From Entamoeba histolytica HM-1:IMSS (taxonomy: Eukaryota; Evosea; Mastigamoebida; Endamoebidae), in assembly GCF_000208925.1 (NCBI RefSeq), contig NW_001915089.1, positions 1 through 23,307 of the forward strand: DNA of 23,307 nucleotides, read 5' to 3'. Position 1 is the first letter of the stretch. Every line of letters begins with the position of its first letter. Both the position numbers and the translations under genes were made by a program. Under the pieces are notes generated by a model, which searched no databases, had not been told where the DNA came from, and was given only the letters and a program-made list of their open reading frames with translations. This document shows positions 1-9,915 of this stretch, in pieces.

Positions 1-153
1 AATTATACATATAAATAATAAACATAAAAAATAATACAATATTTTTTTTCAATAAAACAATATTAATCATTTTGAATCATTAAATTAGACACTTATTATT
101 GAATATTTCTAATTTTTACATTAAAAATACACTTTTTATTTCTTCTTTTCATA

Positions 154-255
154 TTTTATCATCTCTTTGTGTTTTATTATTTTTATATTCTTCTTCTACT
201 TTATTTTTATTCTTTTATATCTTTATATTCTTTTTATATTATTTGTTTTTCGTTG
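154..255. repeat. Pyrimidine-rich dispersed repeat, copy 1
   Basis: This block shares ordered segments with 1032-1192. A 15-mer at 154-168 recurs at 1032-1046, a 25-mer at 197-221 recurs exactly at 1127-1151, and a segment ATTATTTG-T(n)-CGTTG at 238-255 recurs at 1172-1192. The order is conserved and the second copy carries extra DNA between the first two segments. Low complexity raises the chance of accidental matches, but three collinear blocks support a real duplication. Confidence 0.5.
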
Positions 256-907
256 TTTTTCTATTTCTTTCTTCTATTATTTATCAATTTTATATTCATT
301 TATTCTTTTTATTTCTTTTTTATTAGTTCTTGAGTATTGTATATTTCTTTATTATTTCATTTGTGTATTATCAAATTATATGTTTTATTGATTTTATGTT
401 GAATAAAATATTGAATAAATCAATATTTTCATTCTTAATTATTCATTCTTTATTCTGAAATGTTGTGTATATTTATTATATTAAATGAATATGATGAATG
501 AATATCAATATTATTGTTTATTTGATTTTAAAAAATAATAAATGAATATGAAATAATATAATGAAATAATGAAGACAATGAAATGACAATGAAATAAAAT
601 AATCTAATATTGAACAAATCAAATAAAGAATAAAATGAATATATCATTATTGTTACTTTATTATTTGTTATTTCAATTATTAAATATTAATAAATTATTC
701 ATGAATATTTAATTGATATTTTACAATTTCATTTTCATTTTATTTAATAAATGAAATATAAATAATAAATGAATGAATAATAATTTAATATATGAAATAA
801 TAAAAAGAAAAGATAAATAATAAAGAAATATGATGTATTTAATATATAATATAATTTATTATCAAATATAATAATATCAAATGATGAATTATTTTTATTT
901 CAAAATA

Positions 908-1012
908 TTTTGCATCAATAAAATATGTTGCTAAATATTTTGCATCATTAAATTTTGCATCATTAAATTTTGCGCTTTTTTTATTTGTTTCAATAAAATT
1001 TGCATCCTTTAT
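908..1012. repeat. 15-bp minisatellite, about seven units
   Basis: Units start every 15 bases at 908, 923, 938, 953, 968, 983 and 998. The units at 938 and 953 are identical (TTTTGCATCATTAAA) and the unit at 908 differs from them by one base. The units at 968, 983 and 998 are degraded but keep the register and part of the TTTGCATC core; the unit at 923 is barely recognisable. It lies in gene-free DNA and abuts the second copy of a pyrimidine-rich block. No coding role is apparent. Confidence 0.7.
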
Positions 1013-1031
1013 TTTTTTCTTTCTTTTCTTC

Positions 1032-1192
1032 TTTTATCATCTCTTTTGTTTTATTACTCTTTATCTTCTTTCTTTTTATATTCTCTCCTTTCTACTTTTA
1101 TTCTTTCTTCATCTTATTCTACTTCTTACTTTATTTTTATTCTTTTATATCATTCATTCTCTTCTTTTTCAATTATTTGCTTTTTTTCGTTG
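1032..1192. repeat. Pyrimidine-rich dispersed repeat, copy 2
   Basis: Second copy of the block at 154-255, longer by about 60 bases between the first and second shared segments. It begins about 20 bases after the end of the 15-bp minisatellite. Read on the minus strand it is purine-rich and would encode Lys/Glu/Arg-rich peptide broken by stops, similar in composition to the coiled-coil ORF at 3326-3751. It could therefore be worn K/E-rich coding DNA or simple-sequence expansion. Confidence 0.5.
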
Positions 1193-3325
1193 CCCTTGTA
1201 ATATATATGTTTATTACTTTTATGATATAATAACTATCTTTGATATTTCAAAGATTCTTATTTATTGTTTTTATATTAAATAAACATATTTATTAATAAA
1301 AGCTCTGTTATTCATTGTTAGTGTTATCATTATAACTATTATTTTATTTTCTGATATAATTATTCTATATAATCATACATAAAACACTGAATAGTATAAA
1401 GTATTATTACATTGTTTTGTAATTCTTTATTTTTATAGTATTTTTCTCGTATTAATATATAAAATGATATTTTCATTGTTCTACTTAAAAAATAATTCTA
1501 CAATTCAAAACATTAAAAAATTCCGACTCATTAATATTAATTATTAATACCAAAATTACCATTAAAAACCATTATTATTCATTTAAAAATTTCAATATTA
1601 CTGTTGACTCTAAAATTTTTATTATATTGTTTCTTCAATAAACAAAGTCATACCATTTATAGACTCTTATATTGTTGTAAATTTATTTGAAAACAACTCA
1701 TTTTCATTATTGCAGTTTTATGGAATATCATACTATTATTGTTTTATAACTGACAATGAATATTCTTAGTTGAATATTATGTAACGTTTATAGTAATAAC
1801 AGTATTTTGAATTAGATACTCATAATTGGTGTAACAAAAATTTGTCACCCTATGTTTGTTAATTTCATATTTATCATTTTATTAACTAAGTGATATATTT
1901 TTATTGATTAATTTACATAGGCTCTTAAATATTTTATCATTATTTTCTAAAAAAAATTCAAACAACGTACACATTCCATTTATTTTTTAAATAAATTATT
2001 CTGTTGAATTGATTTGTTGAACGTAAGCTGTTATGTTTTGTTTCCAATCATAATTTTATTATTTCTAATTAATATAAATTTTGAAAGTATTACATTGACT
2101 ATCAGTTGTTGTTTAGTATTGAAATTATTCAATAATTGCTCTAATAATAATGTATTTATTATTTGTTTTCATATGTCAAATAAAACTATTTCTAGATTAT
2201 TTTTATCAGTGGTTTTTATTAACTAAAATATCAATAACATCCTTATTATATCAAAAACATATTATAATATTATATCATTATTATTGATATTTATAAAATA
2301 GAGTATCAACATCTGTATAGTCAATTAGAAAAAGATAGTATCAATAAATTAATAGTTATTCAATGTGAAAATTATATCATTTTAAAAATAAGTAGATGAA
2401 TTAAATCATATTTTATATAATAAAACATGTTTATATATAATAAATATAAACAATACAATAAATTATTATAAAAAGAAAAAATTTATATTCTAAAATATGA
2501 AGAATAAATAAAGTAACAAGTTCTCAATAAATATTTAATCCTATATTTGAAATATATAATAATTTATTTTTCAGTTATATCCTAACAGAATTTATTTCAA
2601 TGTTTAATGGGGATGACACATGTTGAAAAATTAATCCTATTAAATTGTAAACATAATGAAAATCTAATTAGAACATAAATCAAAATTGATATTTCTTTTT
2701 CTTTTTGTTTTACTTCAGTTATTCATATTTCACTAACGTAATATGGTTGTGTTGTTTTAGATTAATTTTATTATTCTTTGTGTCTTGGTTATTTTCTTTT
2801 ATTCTTATGTTTTTTTTTATTAACTACACTTTTCTTCTATTCTAATTGATGAGTTTAATTTATATTTTTTTATTTTATTGATTGATTATTGATTTATTTG
2901 TTCTTTATAACTACTCCTGGAAGTTATACACTTTTTTTATGTTTACCAATGCGTAATAATTCTGTACGGACTTTTCTTCATCTCTTTCTTTTTAACTTGT
3001 TTTCTCCGTAACTTTTATTTATGTTTAATGCTTATATTTCATTAATGTTATTCTTGTAAGTTATCTATGAATTATGTGTCTTCTTAAAAATCATTTCTTT
3101 TATTCAACTCATTCAATTATACCCTTTTTATTTCTCATTTGTCCATTCGTTTATAATTAATTCACTTAAATATATTTTCCTTTCCTCTCGTTTCATCCCT
3201 TTCATGTTGAATGTGATAATTCGTTTATTGCAAATCAAAATCCCTTCATCTAAATCTCCTTTCATCTTAATCATTTTCCCCATTAATTCATTCTTCATCC
3301 TATTTTTTTATTCTTTGTTCTTTCT

Positions 3326-3751
3326 TTATTTATTTCTAACAAACTCTAATTCTTCTAATATCTTACTTTCTGTCTTATACCCATACTTTTCACATTCTAA
3401 TTCTTCCTTCTTCATGTCTCTTAACTTTTTTGCTCTTTGACCTTCTGCTTTCAATTCTTCAATCTCTTTTTCCATTCTTTGTAATTCTTCATCTTTCTCT
3501 ATTATTTCTCTCCTTTTGTCTCTCACTATCTCTTTCTTCAATATTTCTTCTGCCTCTTCATTTCTTTTTGTTTCTTCAATCACCTCTCTTCCTTCTTCAA
3601 TTACACGTTCTTTATGTAATATGATTCTTGCATCTTTTACAAGCATTTCTGTCTCACTTTTTAAATTACCGAAAACTAATGGATCTACCATTCTTTTCAT
3701 TTCTTTATAATTGTCAAGAAATTCTTTCTCAATTACTTCTCTCACTTCCAT
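3326..3751 (-). CDS. Hypothetical coiled-coil protein (141 aa), possibly a gene remnant
   Basis: The frame opens at an ATG (3749-3751) with a TAA four codons upstream, so this start is the only one in frame. The product is almost entirely charged helix: after about 40 residues containing a less charged stretch (DPLVFGNLKSE), the rest is Glu/Lys/Arg-rich with heptad-like Ile/Leu/Met spacing. There is no signal peptide, membrane segment or recognised domain. The frame stops at TAA (3326-3328), with a second TAA at 3308-3310. It then stays open to 3128 with similar Lys/Glu/Met-rich composition, as if the gene once continued. It stands alone between gene-poor DNA and the divergently oriented RasGAP gene. 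It could be a real short protein, the 5' part of a decayed longer coiled-coil gene, or a chance frame in purine-rich DNA. Confidence 0.4.
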   Translation of the reverse strand: MEVREVIEKEFLDNYKEMKRMVDPLVFGNLKSETEMLVKDARIILHKERVIEEGREVIEETKRNEEAEEILKKEIVRDKRREIIEKDEELQRMEKEIEELKAEGQRAKKLRDMKKEELECEKYGYKTESKILEELEFVRNK

Positions 3752-4137
3752 CTCTTTTTCTTAGTTTTACTTTATTCAAAACAAAAAAAAAAGAAAAAGA
3801 AAAAAAACATAAAATAAGAGAGAAAATAGAAAAAGATAAAAAAAGAAGTATTTTTAGGAAAACAAATCTGTGTACGTGAGAATTGAGTTTTAAAATTGAA
3901 TTTTTTCTGTAAAGAAAAATTAAGATAGAATTAAAAGAATATAACGTTTTAATTTTCGATAAATACTGGAATTTTGTGCTTATTGAATAAAAGAGTGTTA
4001 ATCTATACGGAAAAAAAATAGTAGAAATTAATAATTCGTTGAACATTTTTTTTGAGTAAAAAAAAAGAAAAAAACACATAAAGTTAAATGAAAATAGTTT
4101 TTTCTTATCTATTAAATAGTTATTCAATACCAAATCA

Positions 4138-7017
4138 ATGTCACAAGACTTAACAATTACCTTTGAAAATAATCACTTCAAAGATATTTATGATCATTAT
4201 GCTTCCTTAGTTTATCGATTAATGAATGACCTTGAATTTACGATTTACATTGGGACTAACTTACCACCAGAATTACAAGATGGTTTTACTAAAATAATTG
4301 TAGATCTACTTATTCTTCATGGACGTTTTATTCCATGTATAGAAGTAATGATAAAAGTTTGTTACAATTTAATTTATTATAATATTCATTAACATAAAAA
4401 GGAAGAATTTGATAAATCCAATTCAGAAGGGACATTGTTTAGGTCAAACAATCTTTGTAGTAGAATGATGACACACTTTGCTAAAAGTAGTTGTAGACCC
4501 TTTCTTCGTACAACTTTAAAAAATGTAATTAATGAAATAAATGTATGTCCTCATTTACTTGAAATAGATACACAAAAAGATCCATCATTAACACCTCAAC
4601 TTATTGCAAAAAATACAGAACTTTTACAAGCATATACTACTAAATTTATTCGTTCAATTGAGTCAAACCTTCATAACTTACCAGTACAAATTATAGAAAT
4701 TTGCAAACAATTATATAGACACTCTCAAAATAAATTCCCACAAAGTAAATTACTTCCATTTACAATGGTTGGTGGATTTTTATTCCTTCGTGTTATTTGT
4801 CCTTCATTAGCTGCCCCTGAAGCTTCAGGTATTGAAATGACACATCCAATTCAACCAAATTGTAGAAGAAATTTGATATTAATAACAAAAATAATTCAAA
4901 ATATTGCGAATAATGTAACATCAACAAAAGAACCATATTTTAAACAAACTATTCCATTCACTATTGAAATGTCTGCAAAATTAAATAACGATATTGAAAT
5001 GTTATGTACTAAAACTTCTTCTAATTCACCTGTATCACATACATTTAAATCTTTTGAAGATACAGACATGAATAATTTATTTGAATTACATTCACTTTTA
5101 TTAAAGGCTAAAGAACTTCAGAAAGAACCAACTATTGAAAGAAAAGAAATTAGTAAAACAATGCCAGCAATCCCTAAAAATTCTATTGTTAAAGGAAGGG
5201 CTCGTGCTACTTTTGTTTCATTTGATAAAAAACCTGTTGAAGAACAACAAACCATATCTCCCCATGTTGCATCTCCAAGAGAAAGTAATCAAAGTAAAAG
5301 AAGTGGTGGATGGTTTTCTGCTTCACCTCGTCATGAAGAATCACAAACTCCATCATCTCCTCGTTTAAAAGAAAGAAAGTCACCATCATCTAATTCTCCA
5401 CAAAACATTATTTCACCTGTAATTCCTATTGATTGTCATTATTATGACTCAAGTGAAGATGTTATTTCAAGACCAAGTAGTACTAAAGAAATTAGACTTA
5501 GCCATAGTGAGTCTCCAGGGGTGTCTAATTTCGGTTGTATTCCAGAACGAAATAAATCCAGTGGGTCATTACAATCAAATTCACCTGATGTAGTTTTACC
5601 AATCAATTTATCTGCGTCTCCTAGTAATCCACCAACAACTAGTCCAATAAAACAATCACCAACACCAAATAAATTATGGACACGAACAAGTGCATCAAAA
5701 AGAACAATTTCACCAAGAATGAATGCATTAGATAATAAAGGAAGACCAAAAGAAAAAGAAGAACGAAAAAAATTAACTCCCTTAGAATTATTTTGGTTAT
5801 TAAATGAATTCGCAGATTTACTTGGTCCATCTCCTCTTATTGTAGAAAAGAAATTAGGGAATAGATTAAATGTTGATGTAAGTGAAGATGAATTAGGAGG
5901 GATGTGTGAAAAAATAGTTGAATATCTTAAGATTGGAAAAGCTGTTTATATTGAACGAGCACAAGATGGAGCACAAGTTATTTATATTATTGTTAATTCA
6001 TTATTTCAAATATTAGAAAAAGACGATACAATTAATCGTTATTTTACTAATAAATGGGGAGATATTGCACAATTATTTCTAAAAGAAATAAATGGGAAAT
6101 ATTCTATTTTATTTGATCTTACTGGAGTAAATTACAATCTTAAAGAAAAGTTCTGGTATTGTTTTGAACAAAGAAATAATGTTTTTGATTATAAACAACG
6201 TAAAATGGTTAAACAAGTTATTCTCTTTCATATGGGAAAAAAAGCAAAGAAGTTTATAACAAGTGTTAAAGCATTATTTGAAACAAAAGCATTAAAAAAA
6301 TTAATTATTGTAGATAGTTGTGTTGGATTAGAAGAATTACTTGGAATAGATAATGTTATGTTACCTGAAGAAAGTATTGCACTTGACAGAAGAGAATTTA
6401 AAGTAACAAAAATTAATAATAAAGGAAAAAGTCAAGAAAGGATATTACGATTAACATTAGCGTCTTTATGTAACATTGATCCAATAACAGGAATTATGAA
6501 AAATACAATTAATCTTGAACAAATAGAGAAAATAGAAATTACAACAATTTCATTAATGATGGACATTAGATTTAGAGATAAAGGAAAATTAGAAAGTAGG
6601 TTATATCAATTTAGTTCACGTGCTTTAATGGAAAAAGTTATGTATGAAATGTATGTTATTTTCTTTATTAGAAAAGGAAGAACATCAACACATTTTAGTT
6701 ATAATGTAAAAAAGAATGGAGCTGATATTGGAAAACCATTAAGTTTTGCTAAGTCGATATTAAAAAAAGATTGTCAAATGATGATAACATTAAAAAGTAT
6801 AATGATTATTGATATGATGAGAATTACTGATATAGAAATAAGCTCTTTAATAGAAATTAAAAAAGATTTTGAAGGTAAAGTATATATCGCTTGGAAAGAT
6901 ACTGGAAATGATTGTGAATTTCTTACTTTTGACCCTTTCCCAAATGAAGATGATTTCATTGAAGTTGTACGTTCATTAATGAATTCTTCAAAAGGAAAAG
7001 ATAAAAAGCAACACTAA
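4138..7017 (+). CDS. Neurofibromin-like Ras GTPase-activating protein (two exons, 944 aa)
   Basis: Join 4138..4356 and 4402..7017. It should accelerate GTP hydrolysis by Ras-family GTPases at membranes. The GAP domain spans about residues 30-290. TLFRSNNL at 84-91 corresponds to the arginine-finger loop of NF1 and p120GAP (finger Arg87), and FLRVICPS at 201-208 is the FLRxxxPA signature with Ala replaced by Ser. A Ser/Pro linker with many SP and TP sites (about 334-514) follows. Residues 534-734 resemble the Sec14 (CRAL-TRIO) lobe next to the NF1 GAP domain, including FDLTG and a KKLIIVD...LPEES segment. About 739-829 then looks PH-like, and 834-934 may be a second such fold. The intron falls between the N-terminal helices and the finger, so reading only the long 3' frame would lose the finger and have no upstream ATG. 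The GAP call is strong, the Sec14-PH call moderate. Confidence 0.9.
4357..4401 (+). other. Intron in the RasGAP gene (45 nt)
   Basis: It starts with GTTTGT (4357-4362), the strong Entamoeba 5' splice consensus, and ends in AAAAAG. It is phase 0. Of the AG dinucleotides between the first stop in the unspliced frame and the RasGAP core, only the one at 4400-4401 keeps the reading frame. Splicing joins Lys73 to Glu74 and gives a continuous RasGAP N-terminal subdomain leading into the arginine-finger loop. Unspliced, the reading frame would end at 4392. Confidence 0.88.
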
Positions 7018-7234
7018 TATTGGTACTACTATTGATATTAGTACTTCTCTTTTTATCTTTTATTAATATGGTTTTTATTTTTAAATGATTAATTAATAAC
7101 AAAAATACTTTTTAATTATTTTTTGTTTTTATTTTAAAATAACAAAAAATAAGTTATTTATAAAAATTAAACACTTTTTGCATCATTCTCAGAAGCAGTA
7201 TATTTTAACAACTCAATTTTATAGATTTTATTAT

Positions 7235-8611
7235 ATGAGTCTCAATTTACCTTGCTCTCCAGATGACCTTAAAAAAATTAAGCTCACCAAGATAGAAGAA
7301 TATGAAAAGTCAAAGGAAACTAAAAAGATACATTTGGAACAAAAAGTTAATTCTTTAATAACTTATAATGAAACACAAAGGAAGTCTATTAGCAATTTAG
7401 AAACTCAGTTTAATGAATTTAAGAAAGAAATTAAAGACTTTGATAATGATATAAGAACAGTTAAAAATAATCCAGAAAATAAACAAATATTCAATGAAAT
7501 AAAGGAATTGAAAGAATTTAAACAAAAATCATTAGAAAGAATTAAACAATTTGAAAATAAAACAAAACAAGACAATAAATCAGTGTTATTAGAATTAGAA
7601 AAATATAAAAAGGATTTAAAAAAATTAGACTTAAAACAACAACAAATTTTAGATTCAATAACTAAATTAAATAAACAAGTTATTCAAATATCCCAAACTC
7701 AAAACAAAATTCAACAAATAACTCAAAACTTTGAAACAAAACTAGAAAATATAGACACAGAACTTTGTAATCCAGATAGAAATGGGTATTTTAGAGACCC
7801 TGAAAAATTATTGACAAACCCAAAATTTCAAAGATTTACATTCTCTTCATTTAACTTAGAAGATAATTGTGTAGTAATTAAAACATTATTTGATACTAAC
7901 ATAAGTGGGTTTAAGAAAAATCTTTTTAAAGAATGTTTAGAAAAGCATATTCATCAAACAGATTTAGTTGTGTTTTATAAATTTGGAACAAAATTTGTTA
8001 TGAAACGTTTATTTTTAAATTGGGAATTGAGGGAAAATAAAAATATATATTATGGTAAAATGAAAGCAAAACATTATTCTGTTATTGATGATATGTTTAT
8101 TTATGATTTAGAATTCAAATCTAATGGTTCTGTTAATTTTTTAGTGACAGAAAATTCAGAAGTCTATAAAAGTATTGATGAAAGAAAATTAATTGATTTC
8201 TTAGAGAATCAAACAATAGCAGAAAGAATCTGTTTATTCTGTTTAGAAACTAAGGACAAATTTAACTCAAAACATCAAAAAACACTGACAAAATATTTCA
8301 CTCAATTAAAGAAGAATACAAGACACCACTATAATATTTCAAATGAAATTTATGAAGAGATTACTTATCACAACGAATCCCAATTAAACAAATATATTTC
8401 CTCTAAGGATACATTCATTTTTGTTTCAAAAACAAAGAATGGAAAATGGAATTCAAGTACAAATATCTATAAAATAATTTATTATAATAATCCTATTGAT
8501 CCTATTGACAAAGTGTTTGTCTTTAAAAGAACTGATACTCCTGATAGTTTTTGTGGTATGATACTATTACTAGTAATAGTAGTAGGAATTATTTATTTAA
8601 TATTTTTTTAA
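7235..8611 (+). CDS. Coiled-coil, TLDc-like protein with C-terminal membrane anchor (458 aa)
   Basis: The first ATG of the frame is at 7235; the frame is open upstream only from a TTG. Residues 20-175 are long charged helices with heptad-like Leu/Ile/Lys/Glu spacing, a likely coiled coil. From about 215 to 305 the pattern changes to a globular fold. LFDTNISGF, TDLVVFYKFG and FIYDLEFKSNGS resemble, in order, the opening strand, second strand and FxLxSNG strand of the TLDc-like domains common in Entamoeba coiled-coil proteins. The last 19 residues are purely hydrophobic with no lumenal tail, so the protein should be tail-anchored with its bulk in the cytosol. Function is unknown. The gene converges on the acid phosphatase, with 47 bases between the two stop codons. 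The coiled coil and anchor are well supported; the TLDc assignment is tentative. Confidence 0.75.
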   Translation: MSLNLPCSPDDLKKIKLTKIEEYEKSKETKKIHLEQKVNSLITYNETQRKSISNLETQFNEFKKEIKDFDNDIRTVKNNPENKQIFNEIKELKEFKQKSLERIKQFENKTKQDNKSVLLELEKYKKDLKKLDLKQQQILDSITKLNKQVIQISQTQNKIQQITQNFETKLENIDTELCNPDRNGYFRDPEKLLTNPKFQRFTFSSFNLEDNCVVIKTLFDTNISGFKKNLFKECLEKHIHQTDLVVFYKFGTKFVMKRLFLNWELRENKNIYYGKMKAKHYSVIDDMFIYDLEFKSNGSVNFLVTENSEVYKSIDERKLIDFLENQTIAERICLFCLETKDKFNSKHQKTLTKYFTQLKKNTRHHYNISNEIYEEITYHNESQLNKYISSKDTFIFVSKTKNGKWNSSTNIYKIIYYNNPIDPIDKVFVFKRTDTPDSFCGMILLLVIVVGIIYLIFF

Positions 8612-8658
8612 AATAAAATGGAGAATTGATTAATTTTTATTAAGAAATAAAATTGTAA

Positions 8659-9915
8659 TTACTGATTTTTGGCATTACAGTCTGAACTTTTTGGAACCTT
8701 TTTACTCATATGATCAAAGAACGATTTCCATTTGCACATTCCATTTTCATCTTTTGAACAGAAATTAAGGTCCAAGAGTTTATTATTATAACCTACTCTA
8801 ATATAATATTCTGATTCTTTTTCATACATTTCAAATATAATATATGATGCATATGGTGGCCATGATGAATAATCTCCTTCTAATAAAGATACTAATGGAT
8901 AAATGGTTGTATCATGGGCATGGAAATGCGTGTATTTAACGTTAGTTTTACCTTCATATTTCATTTGTTGGAAACTAAGAATATCTCTTAAGAACCATCC
9001 AGCATCAAGACGTGCTAATGGAATAGTGTCATTATCAAAGAATCGGTAAACTCCATCATGATAAACTAATTCAACTAATTTATTAAATTCTTCTTCTGTA
9101 AAACATTCTTTTTCTCCTGATTCTGTGTCAATACAAGGCCATTCTAATTTATTACATTGAACTTCTTGTAAAATATCAAAGTATGAATCATACCAGTTAT
9201 AATTAACTACACCAAAAAATCTTTCTGCTTTAGCAAGAATAGATGCATATGGCTCTTTATGTCTTAAATTTAATTCTTCGACAAACCATTTATCAAATAA
9301 TTCTTTTTCTAATTCTGCTTCTCTAGGACACATCCCATGGTCATTATATACAGCGTATTCAATTTCTGATGGAACTGTATTAATTCTAATTCTTGCATCT
9401 GGATCACGACTATATGATGGGTATAAATGTTGAAGGAACGATTCAGCACTTTGGATAACTCTCCAAACTTTAGTAGAACGAACATAAATATCGCTAATAT
9501 TCATATATGTTGGTAAAAAGTTATTATCTCCAACATAATTAGCTCTAACTTTATCTCCTAATGTGGCGAGTTGATTAAGACCTTTACGAGTTAATTGTCC
9601 CATTTGACAACTTCCACCATACATATTATCTTTAGCAAAAACCATTTTTTCTTTATCTACTTCAGTTTTAATATGATGAAATTCATACGATTCCATTCCT
9701 TGTGCAGACAAAAATCTAAGTTGTTGTGAAATATCACAATTATATGTGGCTTGATCACCTTTGTATGTTAACCATGGAGAACGATCTCCATGTCTAAATA
9801 CCATTTGAAGTAATATTGGTTTATATCCATCAACTGGTTTGAATGTGAATTCAGGTACTTCACAGTATGTTAAATCACCAAGACTTAACTGGAACAGTAA
9901 AAGAAGCCACAACAT
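8659..9915 (-). CDS. Secreted/lysosomal histidine acid phosphatase (418 aa)
   Basis: A branch-2 histidine phosphatase that should hydrolyse phosphomonoesters at acid pH through a phosphohistidine. RHGDRSP at residues 41-47 holds the nucleophilic His42, and HAHD at 332-335 supplies the distal His-Asp pair with the proton donor. The first 13 or so residues (MLWLLLLFQLSLG) are a short signal peptide, which places the enzyme in the secretory pathway, lysosome or outside. The length matches lysosomal and prostatic acid phosphatases (about 420 residues), but there is no C-terminal membrane helix, so it should be soluble. Several Cys near the C terminus fit disulphides. A GAACTT box lies about 15 bases upstream of the start. 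The physiological substrate cannot be read from the sequence. Confidence 0.92.
   Translation of the reverse strand: MLWLLLLFQLSLGDLTYCEVPEFTFKPVDGYKPILLQMVFRHGDRSPWLTYKGDQATYNCDISQQLRFLSAQGMESYEFHHIKTEVDKEKMVFAKDNMYGGSCQMGQLTRKGLNQLATLGDKVRANYVGDNNFLPTYMNISDIYVRSTKVWRVIQSAESFLQHLYPSYSRDPDARIRINTVPSEIEYAVYNDHGMCPREAELEKELFDKWFVEELNLRHKEPYASILAKAERFFGVVNYNWYDSYFDILQEVQCNKLEWPCIDTESGEKECFTEEEFNKLVELVYHDGVYRFFDNDTIPLARLDAGWFLRDILSFQQMKYEGKTNVKYTHFHAHDTTIYPLVSLLEGDYSSWPPYASYIIFEMYEKESEYYIRVGYNNKLLDLNFCSKDENGMCKWKSFFDHMSKKVPKSSDCNAKNQ

Larger units (their letters stand above)
1..3127. other. Gene-poor AT-rich intergenic region
   Basis: No open reading frame here has the codon and residue balance of the genes to the right. 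The apparent ORFs (around 99-391 and 1000-1230) are read from runs of T and C and translate into Phe/Leu/Tyr/Ser strings with no domain; several begin at TTG rather than ATG. Positions 400-830 are a mosaic of short TGAAT, AAATGA and ATAATA motifs. A 15-bp tandem repeat and a duplicated pyrimidine-rich block are listed separately. Positions 1500-2230 may hold traces of a decayed repeat-protein gene (see findings). I see no tRNA, rRNA or reverse-transcriptase signature. Confidence 0.75.

Noticed and set aside
99..391. Two overlapping Phe/Leu/Tyr-rich frames that look like membrane proteins
   Set aside because: They are read from T/C-rich repeat DNA shared with 1032-1192, and overlap each other in different frames. 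No topology or family pattern is present.
3729..4133. A 134-residue minus-strand frame upstream of the RasGAP gene
   Set aside because: Low-complexity Phe/Leu/Ser sequence from A-runs. It overlaps the 5' end of the coiled-coil ORF and ends in no recognisable motif.
4435..7017. A separate RasGAP gene beginning at 4435
   Set aside because: It would start at TTG directly on the arginine-finger loop. Splicing from 4356 to 4402 gives a complete GAP domain with an ATG.
7178..7234. An extended N terminus for the TLDc-like protein starting at 7178
   Set aside because: The codon at 7178 is TTG. The first ATG in the frame is 7235, and a nuclear amoeba gene is expected to start at ATG.
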